From: Phlebotomus papatasi | Taxonomy: Eukaryota; Arthropoda; Insecta; Diptera; Psychodidae | Reading direction: 5' to 3' | Length of the DNA: 64,000 bases | Assembly (NCBI RefSeq): GCF_024763615.1 | Contig: NC_077222.1 | Location: forward strand, 23,746,001 to 23,810,000 | In this document: piece after piece, positions 13,523 to 25,397 of the stretch | Position numbering within the stretch: the stretch's first letter is position 1 | Layout: each line of letters begins with the position of its first letter | Notes under the pieces: generated by a model | Database searches by the model: none | The model's input: the letters and a program-made list of their open reading frames with translations, nothing else | What the model was told of the DNA's origin: nothing | Position numbers and translations under genes: made by a program

Positions 13523-13836
13523 CTCGGCTCTTCGTTATCCGGCTGACGTGGGGACAAAATGACATTTTGGTTTTTTGAATCTGGTCAACGTTTTTATATT
13601 TTCTGCTGTGGGAATTTGTTTTCTGTCGAAAAACAACAGAATTTTCTTTGTGGTGTGTTTATGTTTCATTTTGTAGCACGATTGTGTGTCAAAAATTTTG
13701 ATAAAATTAAAATAACACATTAATTCACTTTGGACAAACTGCATGCTTCGTAAAAAATCGTTTTGAATACATCAACTGCCAGCGTTTGGCAGCTGTCACC
13801 CTGATAACGAAGTGCTGGATAACGAAGAGCCGTGTG
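13523..13836. mobile_element. Inverted-repeat element with CTCGGCTCTTCGTTATCC ends
   Basis: The left end is mirrored by GGATAACGAAGAGCCGTG at about 13813-13836. The interior has no recognisable gene. Confidence 0.75.
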
Positions 13837-15843
13837 TACGTGGCTATAAGGTTGGTGTCTTGGCTAACTTTAGTGCAAATATAAACTTTAGTGCAAATAA
13901 AGTGCAAACAAGTCTACTTGCGCATTTGCACTTGCGCATTGAAAGGAGGAAGTTATTTTATTAAAAAAGTGCCAACTATGCAATCTTGAATCGATATACA
14001 ACAAGTAGTTTTGTCGCAATCAGATAGATGAATCAATATTGATAACAAATTTCTTATTAAATGTCCATTAGCTATATTTTTTGCATTTCCGATGTTATCC
14101 AATTGTAAGAAATATTTTAAAATAATTAATAACTAAAAAAAAAACTAGCCAGACACCAGAATTATAGTGAGTGTAAGCGATTGTTGGAACACAAATCCAC
14201 TATCCCACTCCACTGCCACAGTTTCACTCGACATCGTGCGCGATATGTTCTCAATTTCCGCTCAGTAGATTATTTAATTTCATTTTTATGTGTGGCGGCA
14301 TCATCGATTTGTGACGATGATTGCCTTCACAAACTCAGAATATGGATTTGAGGTTGATTAATTGACATTCGATGGTTGCGGGGATGCATGCGTGCATCAT
14401 CGTCTTATGTCAATGTTTTGAGAGAGTGATAGCGTCCAAAAAGAGACAGATTGGAAATAGACCATTTTGTTGAAGTTGCTAGTTCAATAAATAAATAATA
14501 ATGAAAAAAATGTGGAATGGAAAATGAAATAATAGAAAATTACTGTATGATGGCACATTGAGGTGATTTTTCTGCAATTCTACCATCTTTCTCAAATAGT
14601 CAAGAAATGTCTCTTGAGAGCCACATACTGTGAGAGTCAGAGAGAAATGGTGAAAGAATTAAAGAAAATTTATTATCACAGTCGAGTGAAAATGCTGGAA
14701 TATCTTATTATTTGAAATTTTTACCCATAAATTGTCAAGAGAAACAAAAAAAAAACTGAATTAATGGTGTGATCTTATCCCATGACTTGTTAACTTGTTT
14801 TACAAAATAAGGCAAATGCTTTTTATTTTAGCATGTTTCAACATCCCTCTGATGTGCATGTATTTAAAAGAGAAAATTTCTCCAAGGAATGTTTTCCGGC
14901 TCTTTTTTTTTCTTCGCATTATACATAAATATATCATAAGACATCTTCGTTTTTTTTCTCTATACACTTTTAAATTTAAGTGATATTACAGCATTTAGTG
15001 GGAATGAGATTGAATGAGAAGAAGAGGTTAACAAAGTTTGAGCAACTGCCAAGTTCTTGCTCACAGTGTTTATTGCTTGGAATTTCTCCTCAGAACAAAA
15101 TTAGATGATTAAATTATCCTTCAATTTGTTGTTGTTGTTGTTAGTTAGTTAAGAAAGAAGATTCTGGAGGTGAGAAAAAAAGAGAAACGCGTACAAATTG
15201 GGTGTCAATTAGTGATAATTGAAACGTTATGAAGAATTATCGCTAATTCTTCTATAATAGAAGAAAAAAACTGCTTCAAAACAATTTTTTAAATGATTTT
15301 CATCCATTTCTGCGTAGACTTAAGTATTACTATATACAATATATAAAATACATATATGTGCATATTTGACTAAAATTATAAATTCTCTGTTTATTTTTCT
15401 GTGAATTCTCACTCTTTCTTTTATTATCAGAGTATTTGAACAATCGTCAAATGAATGCCTTCCCACACCTAACACATTTTATATGTATACATACATATTT
15501 TCTCTGGCAGCGGTATTTTTTCTCAGATAAATCGACATATATATTTAACGATTTCTTTATTTACAATGTGACCTTGGTCGTCAGGAAATATTTTCAAGTT
15601 CACAGAAATTTATATTTAAATTAAACAAAAGTCACGACACATTATGCCGAGAAGGGAGGGTAACATGACGAATTGTTTTTTTTTTTTCTTTTCTTCTGGT
15701 AAAAATTCAATTATTCTTTGAATTTTCTTTTTAATTATTGGCTTCGCAATGGAGCTTTTTGCAAAGTATTTATAAGTAAAGCAGTTCAAAAGCTTCTGAT
15801 AGGAATATTTTACATTTACATTTTTCTCTAAAGCATTATGGTA

Positions 15844-16321
15844 CACAGAAAAAAAAATATTTTGTAAAAATGTTCGTAAATGTTTGTGAATTCCCATGGG
15901 GGAGTTACAAATATGTTCATAAAAGCTTATACTTTTTTCACAAACATTGTTCGTAACATGATCACTTAACGAGCATTTTTTGTACTTTGACATACATTTG
16001 TTCGTAAATGTTCGTAAACACAAAAAATGTTCGTAAAATTTTGTCATTTGTTCGTAAATGTTTATTTTTCTGTCGAACATTTTACGAACATTTACGAACA
16101 AATGACAAAATTTTACGAACATTTTTTGTGTTTACGAACAAATGTTTGTAAAAGTACAAAAAATGTTCGTCAAATGATCATGTTACGAACAATATTTGTG
16201 AAAAAATTACAAACTTTTACGAACTTGTTTGTAGGTTATACGATTCACGAGCATTTTGTAACTCCTCCATGGGAATTCACAAACTTTTACGATAATTGTT
16301 AAAAAATATTTTTTTTCTGTG
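15844..16321. mobile_element. Foldback element, 478 bp, nearly complete hairpin
   Basis: CACAGAAAA at the left and TTTTCTGTG at the right, with TA just outside both ends. The two halves are inverted copies built from TTCGTAAATG/CATTTACGAA words and meet near 16070. Any frame through it encodes repetitive TFTN/YEH-like peptides that only reflect the repeat. Confidence 0.9.
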
Positions 16322-16323
16322 TA

Positions 16324-16567
16324 CCATTCCAATGAAAAGTGATCGTGTTTTGTTATTAGCACTTTCCTATTCTCAACTCCTTCTACATAATCGACTTTCC
16401 TTTGAATAGGTTCCAGTCACGACAGTTTTGTTGTTTTTAGAACATAACGATGAATGGGAAAAGCTATCAAGACACAAACCAATAGAAAGAAATATCGATA
16501 ATGCAGAAGCACTTGAGAACAGTAAACGGCTTAAAAAACATATTCATTTTTCATTGGAATAGCACCA
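16324..16567. repeat. Inverted repeat, AGCACTTT...CTGTTCTCAAGTG family
   Basis: Begins CATTCCAATGAAAA and ends TTTTCATTGGAATAG. The inner arms carry TAATCGACTTTCC and GAGAACAGTAAACGG. This is the solo form of the unit arrayed at 57960-59300; another diverged copy is at 32380-32635. Confidence 0.75.
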
Positions 16568-17099
16568 TCATTCACTTGTAAATAAATATTTGATTCCAAT
16601 AAAATATTTAAGTCTCATCATTTTGATTGGCTGGTGCTTTTAGTGCTTTCAAGCTCTATAGCTAATCAGAAATTTTTTTAAAAGTGAGATCTAATGGGGT
16701 ACGCACAAATCCTTACGTTACGCAATATGTTTTTGAAAGCCTTTTGCAATAGAGAGATAGCTGATTTCTGTATTATTTACTCTTGCTGAATTATCAAATA
16801 AAATATTTACAAAGTAGAAATAATTTAATACATATTGCACATTATTTGCAACAATTTTTTTTTGTGAAGATGCGTTAAAAATGTCAATAAAAGCAATTAA
16901 AGTAGTCTCCGTATTCTTTATCAATCAAATAACCGGTTTCTAAAACAAAAAGTTATTAAATGTTCATGAACGGTCACTCAAAATAATTTCTGTATTGTAA
17001 AAATACTGAAATTTGACCTTTTAGTAAAACTGAGTAATATACAGTGCTAGCTGTCTCACTCACTCGCAAACGTAGTTTCATAAAATAACTTACAAGTTT

Positions 17100-17960
17100 T
17101 AAATAAGTCTGCCATGTATTCTGTAATATGCTCAACGCATAATAACTTTTGTTTGTAAATATTTTTTCAAAATTTCCTATGAGACTGAGCGAGATGACTA
17201 GATCTAGATTTCACTCACTCTCATTGAAATCTCAAAAACATGTTTACAAAACAAAAGGTATTGTGCGTTGGGCAATACGCAAAGCACAATTGTTTTTATT
17301 TATTAAAATTGCTTTGATACATAATGCCCAACGCACAATTTTTTTTGTTTTCTAAACATGTTTTTTACATTTCAATGAGAGTGAGTGAGATCTAAATCTA
17401 GTCATCTCACTCACTCTGATATAAAATTTTGAAAACATATTTACAAACAAAAGTTATTGTGTGCCGGGCATAATGCCCAACACACAATAACTCTTGTTTA
17501 GTAAACATGTTTTCGACATTTCAATGAGAGTGAGTGAGATCTAGATCTAGTCATCTCGCTTATTCTCATGGGAAATTTTGAAAACATGTTTGCAAACAAA
17601 AGTTATTGTGCGCTGGTCATTTGTCATAATGCTTAACGCACAATAAATATTGTTTTGTAAACATGTTTTTGATATTTCAATCAAAGTGAATGAAATAGAG
17701 ATTTATTCATCTCACTCCCTCTCATAATAAATTTCAAAAACATGTTTAAAACAGAAATTATTGTGCACTGAGCGTAAAATAGATTTTTTTGTCAAAATGT
17801 CTTTGACATTTCACTGAGAGAACAAAATTTAGATTGTTATCTCTCTCACTATCTTAATGTGAGTCATAGTGAATGAAATGTAAATCTATTCATCTCGCTC
17901 ATTCACATAGTAATTTTGAAAACGTGTTTACAAACAAAAGTCATTGTGCATTGGGCGTAA
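17100..17960. repeat. Nested-palindrome array, about 150-bp period
   Basis: Alternating inverted blocks: GAGTGAGTGAGAT with CTAGATCTAGAT-type centres (17183, 17377, 17526, 17681, 17870) and CATAATGCCCAACGCACAAT centres joined by AAACATGTTT words. A lone relic is near 24190-24260. Confidence 0.85.
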
Positions 17961-20093
17961 TATTAGTCATATCGTTCTCACATATACGGTTTCGAAAGTT
18001 TACACAACAACATCAGTTGGGACTTTGATATTATTTTTTTTGTATAAATACAACATCTCTGTTATAAAAAGTTTTATAGTAAAATACGTGCACTGCCCAT
18101 TAGAATAATGTTTTTAATTTTTCTTTTTTTTTCTTTTAAACAATGTTACTACCCAGATGTCCTCTATATAACTTTTGTATAAAAATACTACTTTATTGCT
18201 TTGAAATCTTTGAATTTCATCGATTTTCTTGATTTTACATTGAAATAATCATTCGTCTTGCCATAAAAATGAAACTTTTTAGGAAAAAGATGTGTTTCTT
18301 TCGGGAAGTTGCCACTGCAAAGAATTTCAATAGATTTTTATTGAGGTAGAAGAGATGTTTTTTTGTCGGTAAATGCGGTCTCAGGTGATGAGTTTTAAAA
18401 ATTATTTGATGGACTATTCCAATAGAAATTCCATAGATGTTATGATGGTTCAAAATAGGTGCCCTGCAAAGAATCATTGAAATCCATTAAGTTGAACAAT
18501 ATTTGGGTATATCTAATCAATCTCTAAAATCTTCCTTTTTACATGGTCTTCCTGAATTTTATATGTTTTTTGAGGTATTGTATGAATTCTGTTTTTTTTT
18601 TTTTTTGGATCATACATGTGTCTCTCTATCCTTGGGCTTTTTCATCCTCTGAGAAAATCAATTTCATATGAGTGAAGGAGCAGACAATGTCAAAATAAAG
18701 GTCATGTTTCTCGTCTTCCTTTCCATAGGTTTTTCTTTCCTTTTTTTCCAAAATGACGCTATATATTTTTTGTCTTGGTTTTTTTTTATCCCTGCGTCTT
18801 GTGATGGTGGATCCGAGTAGGAGGAGTATTTTAGGAATTTCTGTATCAAATTGCCGTCATGTTGGAAAGAGAAGATTAATATTGACGCACAGTGAATGTC
18901 TATGGTGGAGAAGACAACAGGTATGGAAGCTTTTTCTCCTTGTACCTCCAACCTTGGATTATTCACCAATTTCTTGGGAGATTTGGTTCTTTTTTTTGTC
19001 TCTGATTCAATGAGCAGGATCTCCTTGAAAGGCAATAGAAAGCTGTAAGGGAAACCTCTTCTTCCTGTATATCTGGATCTTTATTTTTTTTTATATGGCT
19101 TATGTTTAATTCACGGATCCTTTTTTGTGTCCTCGATGTTTCCCATTCACTTAACATCTGCTCCAATCGCCACATGATGTAATGAAATTAGACACGATTG
19201 CTTATCTCACCTTCTTGTTCATATTCCGGGTTTTATAACACTACGGTTATTGATGTGAAATTACAATTTTGTCTTGGATGTTACTCTCAATTATTGAAAA
19301 CTGAAAAAGAAACTTTAAGTCTTGGAAACTTGAAGTAAAAGCTTCAAGTAAAAACTTTGGAAGAAGTACTACGGAAGGGCCAATAGGATGTTTTTGTAAG
19401 GAGCTAGATTAAGCTCGAACACTTCAAAATAAATCCTTTTAAGAGTAAATATTTTATAGACGAAAAGTTCTACAGATCCTACAATACTTGTCCCTGAAAT
19501 CCAAAATTCAAACTTGACAGATACCTATTTTCTTATCTAGTTTTCGAACAATGAGAGATTTGGCTAGGTCTTCTAGATAATTGCTGACGGAAGTAGATAA
19601 ACTGTTTAACTTTGAAATTCAGTACAGTGATCCAGTCTGGCTAATCGATATCACATGGAAATACTTCATAAAAAAAACAAAAAAATCTTTACACGTAATT
19701 AATAAAGAGGAAATCGGTGGTTAAAATACGTGCAGAACAGTCTGAGATTAAATAATTGCGGCAATATTAATAATGAATAATATTTCTTAGGGTCTATGTG
19801 CTCCTTATGACCAATACGATAAGGATCAATAAAGATGATAGGGACACCGGTGTCCCTATAGGGTTAAAGTGTGAACAAAAGAAAAGCTTTCAAATAAGTT
19901 AAAGTTGCTTTTCTTTGAGGGAATTTCGAACCAAATTCTTGAAGTTCGAATTTTTCAAACTAAATTCTTCCTGACCCTTTCTTGTAAGGATTCATCGTCA
20001 ATTGATTGCCATTTTTCTGTAATTCCGCTTCTCTTAATGAGTTGGTGTTCTGACCCATTCAATTGGTTGACCAGAGACTGATTTAGCCTCATC

Positions 20094-20345
20094 TAGTCTA
20101 AGCTTATACGGGCGTCAGACCTAAGGCTTAGCCATATCGTTTAACTGTCCTATTTTCTTATCAATCGCGATATTTTGGAAAAACTTAATTTGGATTGGAT
20201 TATAAGTAACCTATTAGGTTCTCAAAAAGTACTAAAAGTGCTCGCTATTTAAGGTTTTAAAACCTTCGGAAACTGGGCTAAACCTCAAGTCTGAAGAAGA
20301 CCGTTTTAGATTCGGCTCCTAAGGACTTTATACGGGCCAAATAGT
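20094..20345. repeat. Dispersed repeat (AACTGGGCTAAACCTCAAGTCT family)
   Basis: Shares CTCGCTATTTAAG, ACCTTCGG, CTGGG and AACCTCNAGTCTGAAGA with copies at about 30160-30412, 32120-32370 and 60115-60345. Boundaries are approximate. Confidence 0.65.
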
Positions 20346-20486
20346 CCTCATCCTTATATTGGCGTTTATTTTACAGAAGTAACCTCGTAATTCAGATTTT
20401 CCATCCTTTTCAAGATAAGACCGATTGTGATAAAACGGTTAAATTAAGTGATCGTTTCACGGTGCAAGGGATGCAATTGCTCTGTA

Positions 20487-20680
20487 GGGGAATTCTGTAA
20501 CAGTATGACAATGTCATATGACAAATTTATTTATTTTTATGTGGTTAATTCAGGAAAACTCTTCGGAAATACGAGTTAACATCGATTACTGAGTGCTTTA
20601 GAGCTTCTTGCAATGGTCATCCTATACTGACCGATTTTTAAATTTGTCATATGACTTTATCATATTGTTATAGAATCCCC
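20487..20680. mobile_element. MITE, TIR GGGGAATTCTGTAACAGTAT
   Basis: Right end reads ATATTGTTATAGAATCCCC, with ATGTCATATGACAAATTTA and its complement further in. TA precedes the left end. Confidence 0.75.
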
Positions 20681-20737
20681 TTTCCGATGCCTGTCGCTTA
20701 CAGTGAATTCTGCAAGAGCTTGCGACTAATAATTCTA

Positions 20738-20941
20738 TACTGAGAAAAAAAGAGTGTGCGATTAACTTTCTTTTCTCGTAAGTTTAACATTTTTTAGGTG
20801 TAAAATTAACATGAAAAAGGGTAACTTTAACACATAATACACCTAAAAAGCATAAAATTTACACCGATTTCGGATCAATAATGCAGGGTAAAATTAACAT
20901 TTTCGGAATATTATTTTAACTTTTTCGGATTTCTCTCAGTG
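20738..20941. mobile_element. CACTGAG MITE, copy 3, internally deleted
   Basis: About 204 bp. It has TACTGAGAAAAAA at the left and TTTCTCTCAGTG at the right and lacks about 50 bp present in copy 1. Confidence 0.8.
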
Positions 20942-22047
20942 AATAGTCCATTTAGAAATCTTACTTGTCAGAAAGCCTAGGGTCGGAGGAACGTCTGTTC
21001 GACAGGGAACCCCTATTGACACTTTTGTCAAAATGTTGAAAATTATTTAATGTATCTAGTAAAATATAAGTAATGTAACGTTTTTTCTGTAATATACCTT
21101 TTATTATAAACAGAGATGTTAAAATTTCATATCCCAAATGGTATAGAGTAGGGTGTCAATAGGTGCTGACACAATTTTTCTTCATGAAAAATCTTCTTGT
21201 CTCACCTGTAAGTCAAAAAGGGCGTCTTTACTCTACGTCTGCTTAGGGATTGATAAAATTTTGCGAAATTCGTTGACCTCGAAAATTTGTTATTTAATCT
21301 TGATAAGACATTATCATTCTCTTTTTCTTTTGTACCTTTTCACTGCTCCGGTATCAGAGCTTCAATATCACACACAATGATTGTGGGAAATGGTAGAAGA
21401 AACAGTAAAAAAAAGCCACGAATTTCCTTGTTTAATCACCATCAAAAGCATGACTGATGATATGGCGTGTACGTGACAAATGTAGTTAATAATATATTTT
21501 CCATTTTATATTATATACATGATGTCTCATTTGATTTTTGCCAATGTCGGTGATGGTCAAAGGGGAATTTTTTTTATTGTACATAAACACCGTCATTTCT
21601 CTATAATTGTTTGGGCCAAATTTGGCAAAAGCTTTTTCTTTTGGCGGCAACATAGCTCCTGTCCTTGGGGATATTGTATGTATTATTTAGCATATGGCTT
21701 TTTCTTAGTCTCTGAAACTGTGGTGAAGAACGTCAAAGAAATTGAGAAATGGTCAAGAAGAGGGATAGAGAGGTAGATTAATTTGTGGTCAGAGGAAAAA
21801 GTATACTTAGAAAAATATAGGTGTAAAATATACATCAATTTGGGTTTGATTTTAACGCAAGATTCTAATTCAGAATTGAATAGATGTAAATTTTTCTATG
21901 AGCCAAGGGTAAATGAGAATTAAAAACATTCTTTCTGAAGAGTAAAATTGATTTGAAACGCTCTATTCAGGGTTATTTTAACACCAAAAATTATCAACCT
22001 CGTAGAATGTACTTACAGTTCATACAAAGTTGATGCTAATTTACACT

Positions 22048-22301
22048 GACTGAGAGAAATCCGAAAAAGTTAAAATAACATTCCGGAAATGTTTATTTTA
22101 CCCTGCAGTTTTGATCCGAAATCGGTGTAAATACTATTCTTTTTAGGTGTATTAGGGGTTAAAGTTACTCTTTTTCATGTTAATTTTGCCTTTAAAAATG
22201 TGTAAAATTAACAATAAAAAATGTTGATATATTTTTACACCTAAAAAGTGTTAAAGTTATGAGGAAAAAAAGTTAATCGCACCTCCTTTCTTTTCTCAGT
22301 G
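22048..22301. mobile_element. CACTGAG MITE, copy 4, reverse orientation
   Basis: Begins GACTGAGAGAAATCCG and ends TTTCTTTTCTCAGTG; the interior matches copy 2. Confidence 0.8.
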
Positions 22302-25168
22302 TAACTATATTTTTCTTTATTTTGGTGTAAATTCAAACCTCAACGTGTATATTCAACCCATTTTTCTAACCCAAATTCTTTAATCTCTTTATTCTCAGTG
22401 TATGAGAAATATTTAATTCTTTATCTTGGCATCGTCTTCGTCAATCTCCTGAAGAGCCTTGAGGGCATACATTGATCCAAGACCTTTGTTTGGGGGGTTA
22501 TTAGGGGAAGATGCAGAGAGGCCAAAAACTGAAAAGAGAGCCAAGAAATTCATTTTTTGGACAATAAAAGTAAATCCTTGGAGCTTTTGTTATGTCCATT
22601 CGTCCTGCTTTTTTATTTTATTCTTCTTACAATTTTAACCTCGGTCCACCTTGTGAGGATGATGGTGCTTTGTTCATATGTATGTGTCTCGTTTTTTAGG
22701 AATATATGTAGTCACCTTAACAGAAATTTTTTCTTTTCCTCAACTTCCCTTTGCCCAAAACAATTTCTTTATATATATTATACTCTGGACACTCTCTCAA
22801 AGATGCATAAGTATCTGTCGAGGAGATTTTTTCTGCTGTTTCTTCTTCTTCTTCTTTTTCGGTATATATCTCGGATGTTCCCAAGAGACAACAAAAAAAT
22901 CTTTTTGGGGTATCAACGCCACAGAGTTGGTAATAAATCAGTTTTGCTGGAGAATTTGTCGAGTGAACTTCGGGTCCGTTGGTCTTGCTAGTCGTATAAT
23001 ATAATATTCCATGGTGAAAAAAAGGTTTATTGTGGAGCAAAAAGAATTGTTGACGTGTGTTTTCTCCTATAATACCAGATAAATCTATACACGATATTTA
23101 ATACTGTGTGTTTTTTTCTTCTTGTGATATAAAAGGAAAGGAGAAAAGAGTGAAAGATTATAGTGATGAATGTGTAAAAAATTAAAATATGGAAATATTC
23201 CATGGATTTTTCAGTGGCTTCTTCTTTAGAGATTCCCAAGCAAATCTGCCTTCAGTATGAATAGAAAGGATTTCCACTGTGAAGTCCTAAATCATACGTT
23301 TCATTTTTTTTTTTTGTATTAAATGTGCCTTTACACTTCAATGAAGGGAAATTGAATTAAAATATTCAATTTCTCTCTCTCTCTTTCACCTTTTTCATTT
23401 TGGCGTCTTTGTGTGCGTTTGGAGCACGTGGAAATTTTATTTATGCATTTCTTCATGAATCAATTTATCAGGTAAACCACAGAGAGACTGAGAGAGAGAA
23501 AGACTCTTAAAGCTATATCAAATTTATGTTGTAGTAATAGATGATAATATGATGAATGAATTTGTGGCTAGATATAAATTTCTCTGTGGAAGTTTAAGTT
23601 TTAACTAAAGAAAATGTCATTAGAAGTTGCTCACTATTGCTAAAATGTCGTCTAAAATCAGTCGTTTTCCACCCACCATACTCCCAAGATATATTCATAT
23701 AACTATATGGATTCAATGAATAGAACAACAAATTTTTATGTCTGATATAATTTTTAATGGGTATTTGAGTGTTACTCTTTTTTTTCTTATTTGCTTTTCC
23801 TGGTGTAATGGCAAAGAGATGGAAGAAAAAAATACTGTAAACCAGATTCACGGTCAAACTAATTAAATGATTTTGTGGTTTTTATCAATTTACGCTTCTG
23901 AAATTGTCGTGTTTAGATCTATTTTATGTCGCACGTTGTACTAAAATGCGAGACAGAAAAAAGAGTATTTCTTTCCGTGTTAGGGGAGAGAGGGGCTAAA
24001 GTAGGTAAAGCAATTTTTAATTGAGGAATATGCCGCAAGTAGTGCAATGACGTAGATTGCCTGTCTCTAAAGGTCTCTATAATAGTCTCTACACACTAAA
24101 GAAATTCATGTTCATATTGAGCAAATTGAGTAGGAAAAACGGTCAAATATGAACACAAATTTCTCTGGTATGTGGAGACCTTAAGCCACATTATAATGTC
24201 CAACGCACAATAACTTTTGTTTGTAAATATGTTTTCAGAATTTCCTATGAGAGTGAACGAGATAGAGAAGGCTTAAATCTTAAAAATGTCGTATGTCAAA
24301 ATATATTTCGTTTTCTGAGGTAAAGACATTTGAAGCCACGTTTAGTCATGTTGCAAAAATTTCTGTATATCAAAGTTTAAAATGTCCTTCTGACTAATTT
24401 GAAAGAAAACCTTTAGAAGTTTAACATTTTTATTTTAGCTTTTGTATTGTGAAGTTTGTTACATTTTTTTTATTAGGGGTCAATCTGGAGTATGATTGCC
24501 CCAGTTACTGTTTTGTTTAAAATAAATCGGGCTTTGAAGACCGATTTAAAGATTTAATGTTTAAAGATTTATTTCAAAATTGAGGGTGTGCAATGTGCAT
24601 TCTTAAACCGTAAAGCAAATATTGACAGTTGTCTTTTCTAAATATTTCGACAGATAAATCAGCATTTGTCGTTACTTCATTCTTGCGATTTTGAGATATA
24701 AACATATTTAAAATCTGCGTAATTTTCTTTATTTAACTCACAAGAAAAAGAAACATATATTTGTTGTAATTTACATTTTTAGTGAAATTACGACAAATTT
24801 CTATACATTATTTTTGCTAATATACATTTATTTGATAATTTTTAACTGCCTGAACTCCACGAGAGAGCAGTTTTCACAATTTTTTTTATAAATATTACAT
24901 TTTATTCTCTTAGTTGATTTTTTTAAGGTTTATTCATAATTATCTTTTAAAAATCTTTAAGTCACTATACACCCTAAAGTTTAAACGCTTCTAATTCAAA
25001 TTTTGAATTAAGAGGCTAAAATACTTAATGGTCATATTCGAAAGATTTTTCACGTATTTTACAAGAAGTATGGTTTACTGTTATCTTCAGCCCGATAGAG
25101 CAACCTCATACGGAAGTAAATAGTTTTAAACCCTCTATAAAAGTTTTAGTGTATCTTTAAATTACTTA

Positions 25169-25397
25169 GGGTAAAAGGAACGCCTATTGACACTTTAAAA
25201 ACTCGTGTCAGGACCTATTGACACCCTACTCTGTGCCATTTGGAATACGAAATTTGAACACTTATCCTTATCGAAAAACGTAGATTAATGAAAAAACGCC
25301 ATATTACTTACATTTTATTGAATACATTAAATAAATTTCAACATTTTGATGAAAATGTCAATAGAGGTTCCCTGTCGAAGAGGTGTTCATTCTACCC
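25169..25397. mobile_element. MITE, 229 bp, TIR GGGTAAAAGGAACGCCTATTGACA
   Basis: Left end is mirrored on the right (TGTCAATAGAGG through TTCTACCC); TA on both sides. A relative is near 20980-21155. Confidence 0.75.

Larger units (their letters stand above)
8931..19200. other. Gene-free stretch with paired MITEs and a nested-palindrome array
   Basis: Contains CACTGAG elements at 10174-10427 and 10455-10715, a TA-GGG element at 10981-11128, another at 11298-11493, a TIR element at 13523-13836, a foldback at 15844-16321, an inverted repeat at 16324-16567 and the array at 17100-17960. The segment 12604-12800 is a reverse copy of part of 51121-51415. The 14160-14500 segment is less repetitive and more mixed in composition, but no exon or motif is convincing. 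From 18000 to 19200 I see nothing beyond AT-rich sequence. Confidence 0.55.

Noticed and set aside
14160..14480. Mixed-composition patch considered as an upstream rdx exon or enhancer
   Set aside because: No open frame, no paired splice sites and no recognisable motif cluster; only its lower repeat content stands out.
15616..16122. 168-codon open frame on the - strand
   Set aside because: About half of it (roughly 15844-16122) lies inside the CACAG foldback element and encodes repetitive peptides that mirror the TTCGTAAATG repeat; an overlapping frame on the other strand reads the same words.
18664..19035. 123-codon open frame on the - strand
   Set aside because: Lys/Ser-rich, no family resemblance, overlapped by open frames on both strands, no flanking exon signals that I trust.
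22557..22991. 144-codon open frame on the + strand
   Set aside because: Rich in Leu, Phe and Ser from a T-rich stretch, no recognisable domain, no splice or start context; other frames overlap it on both strands.
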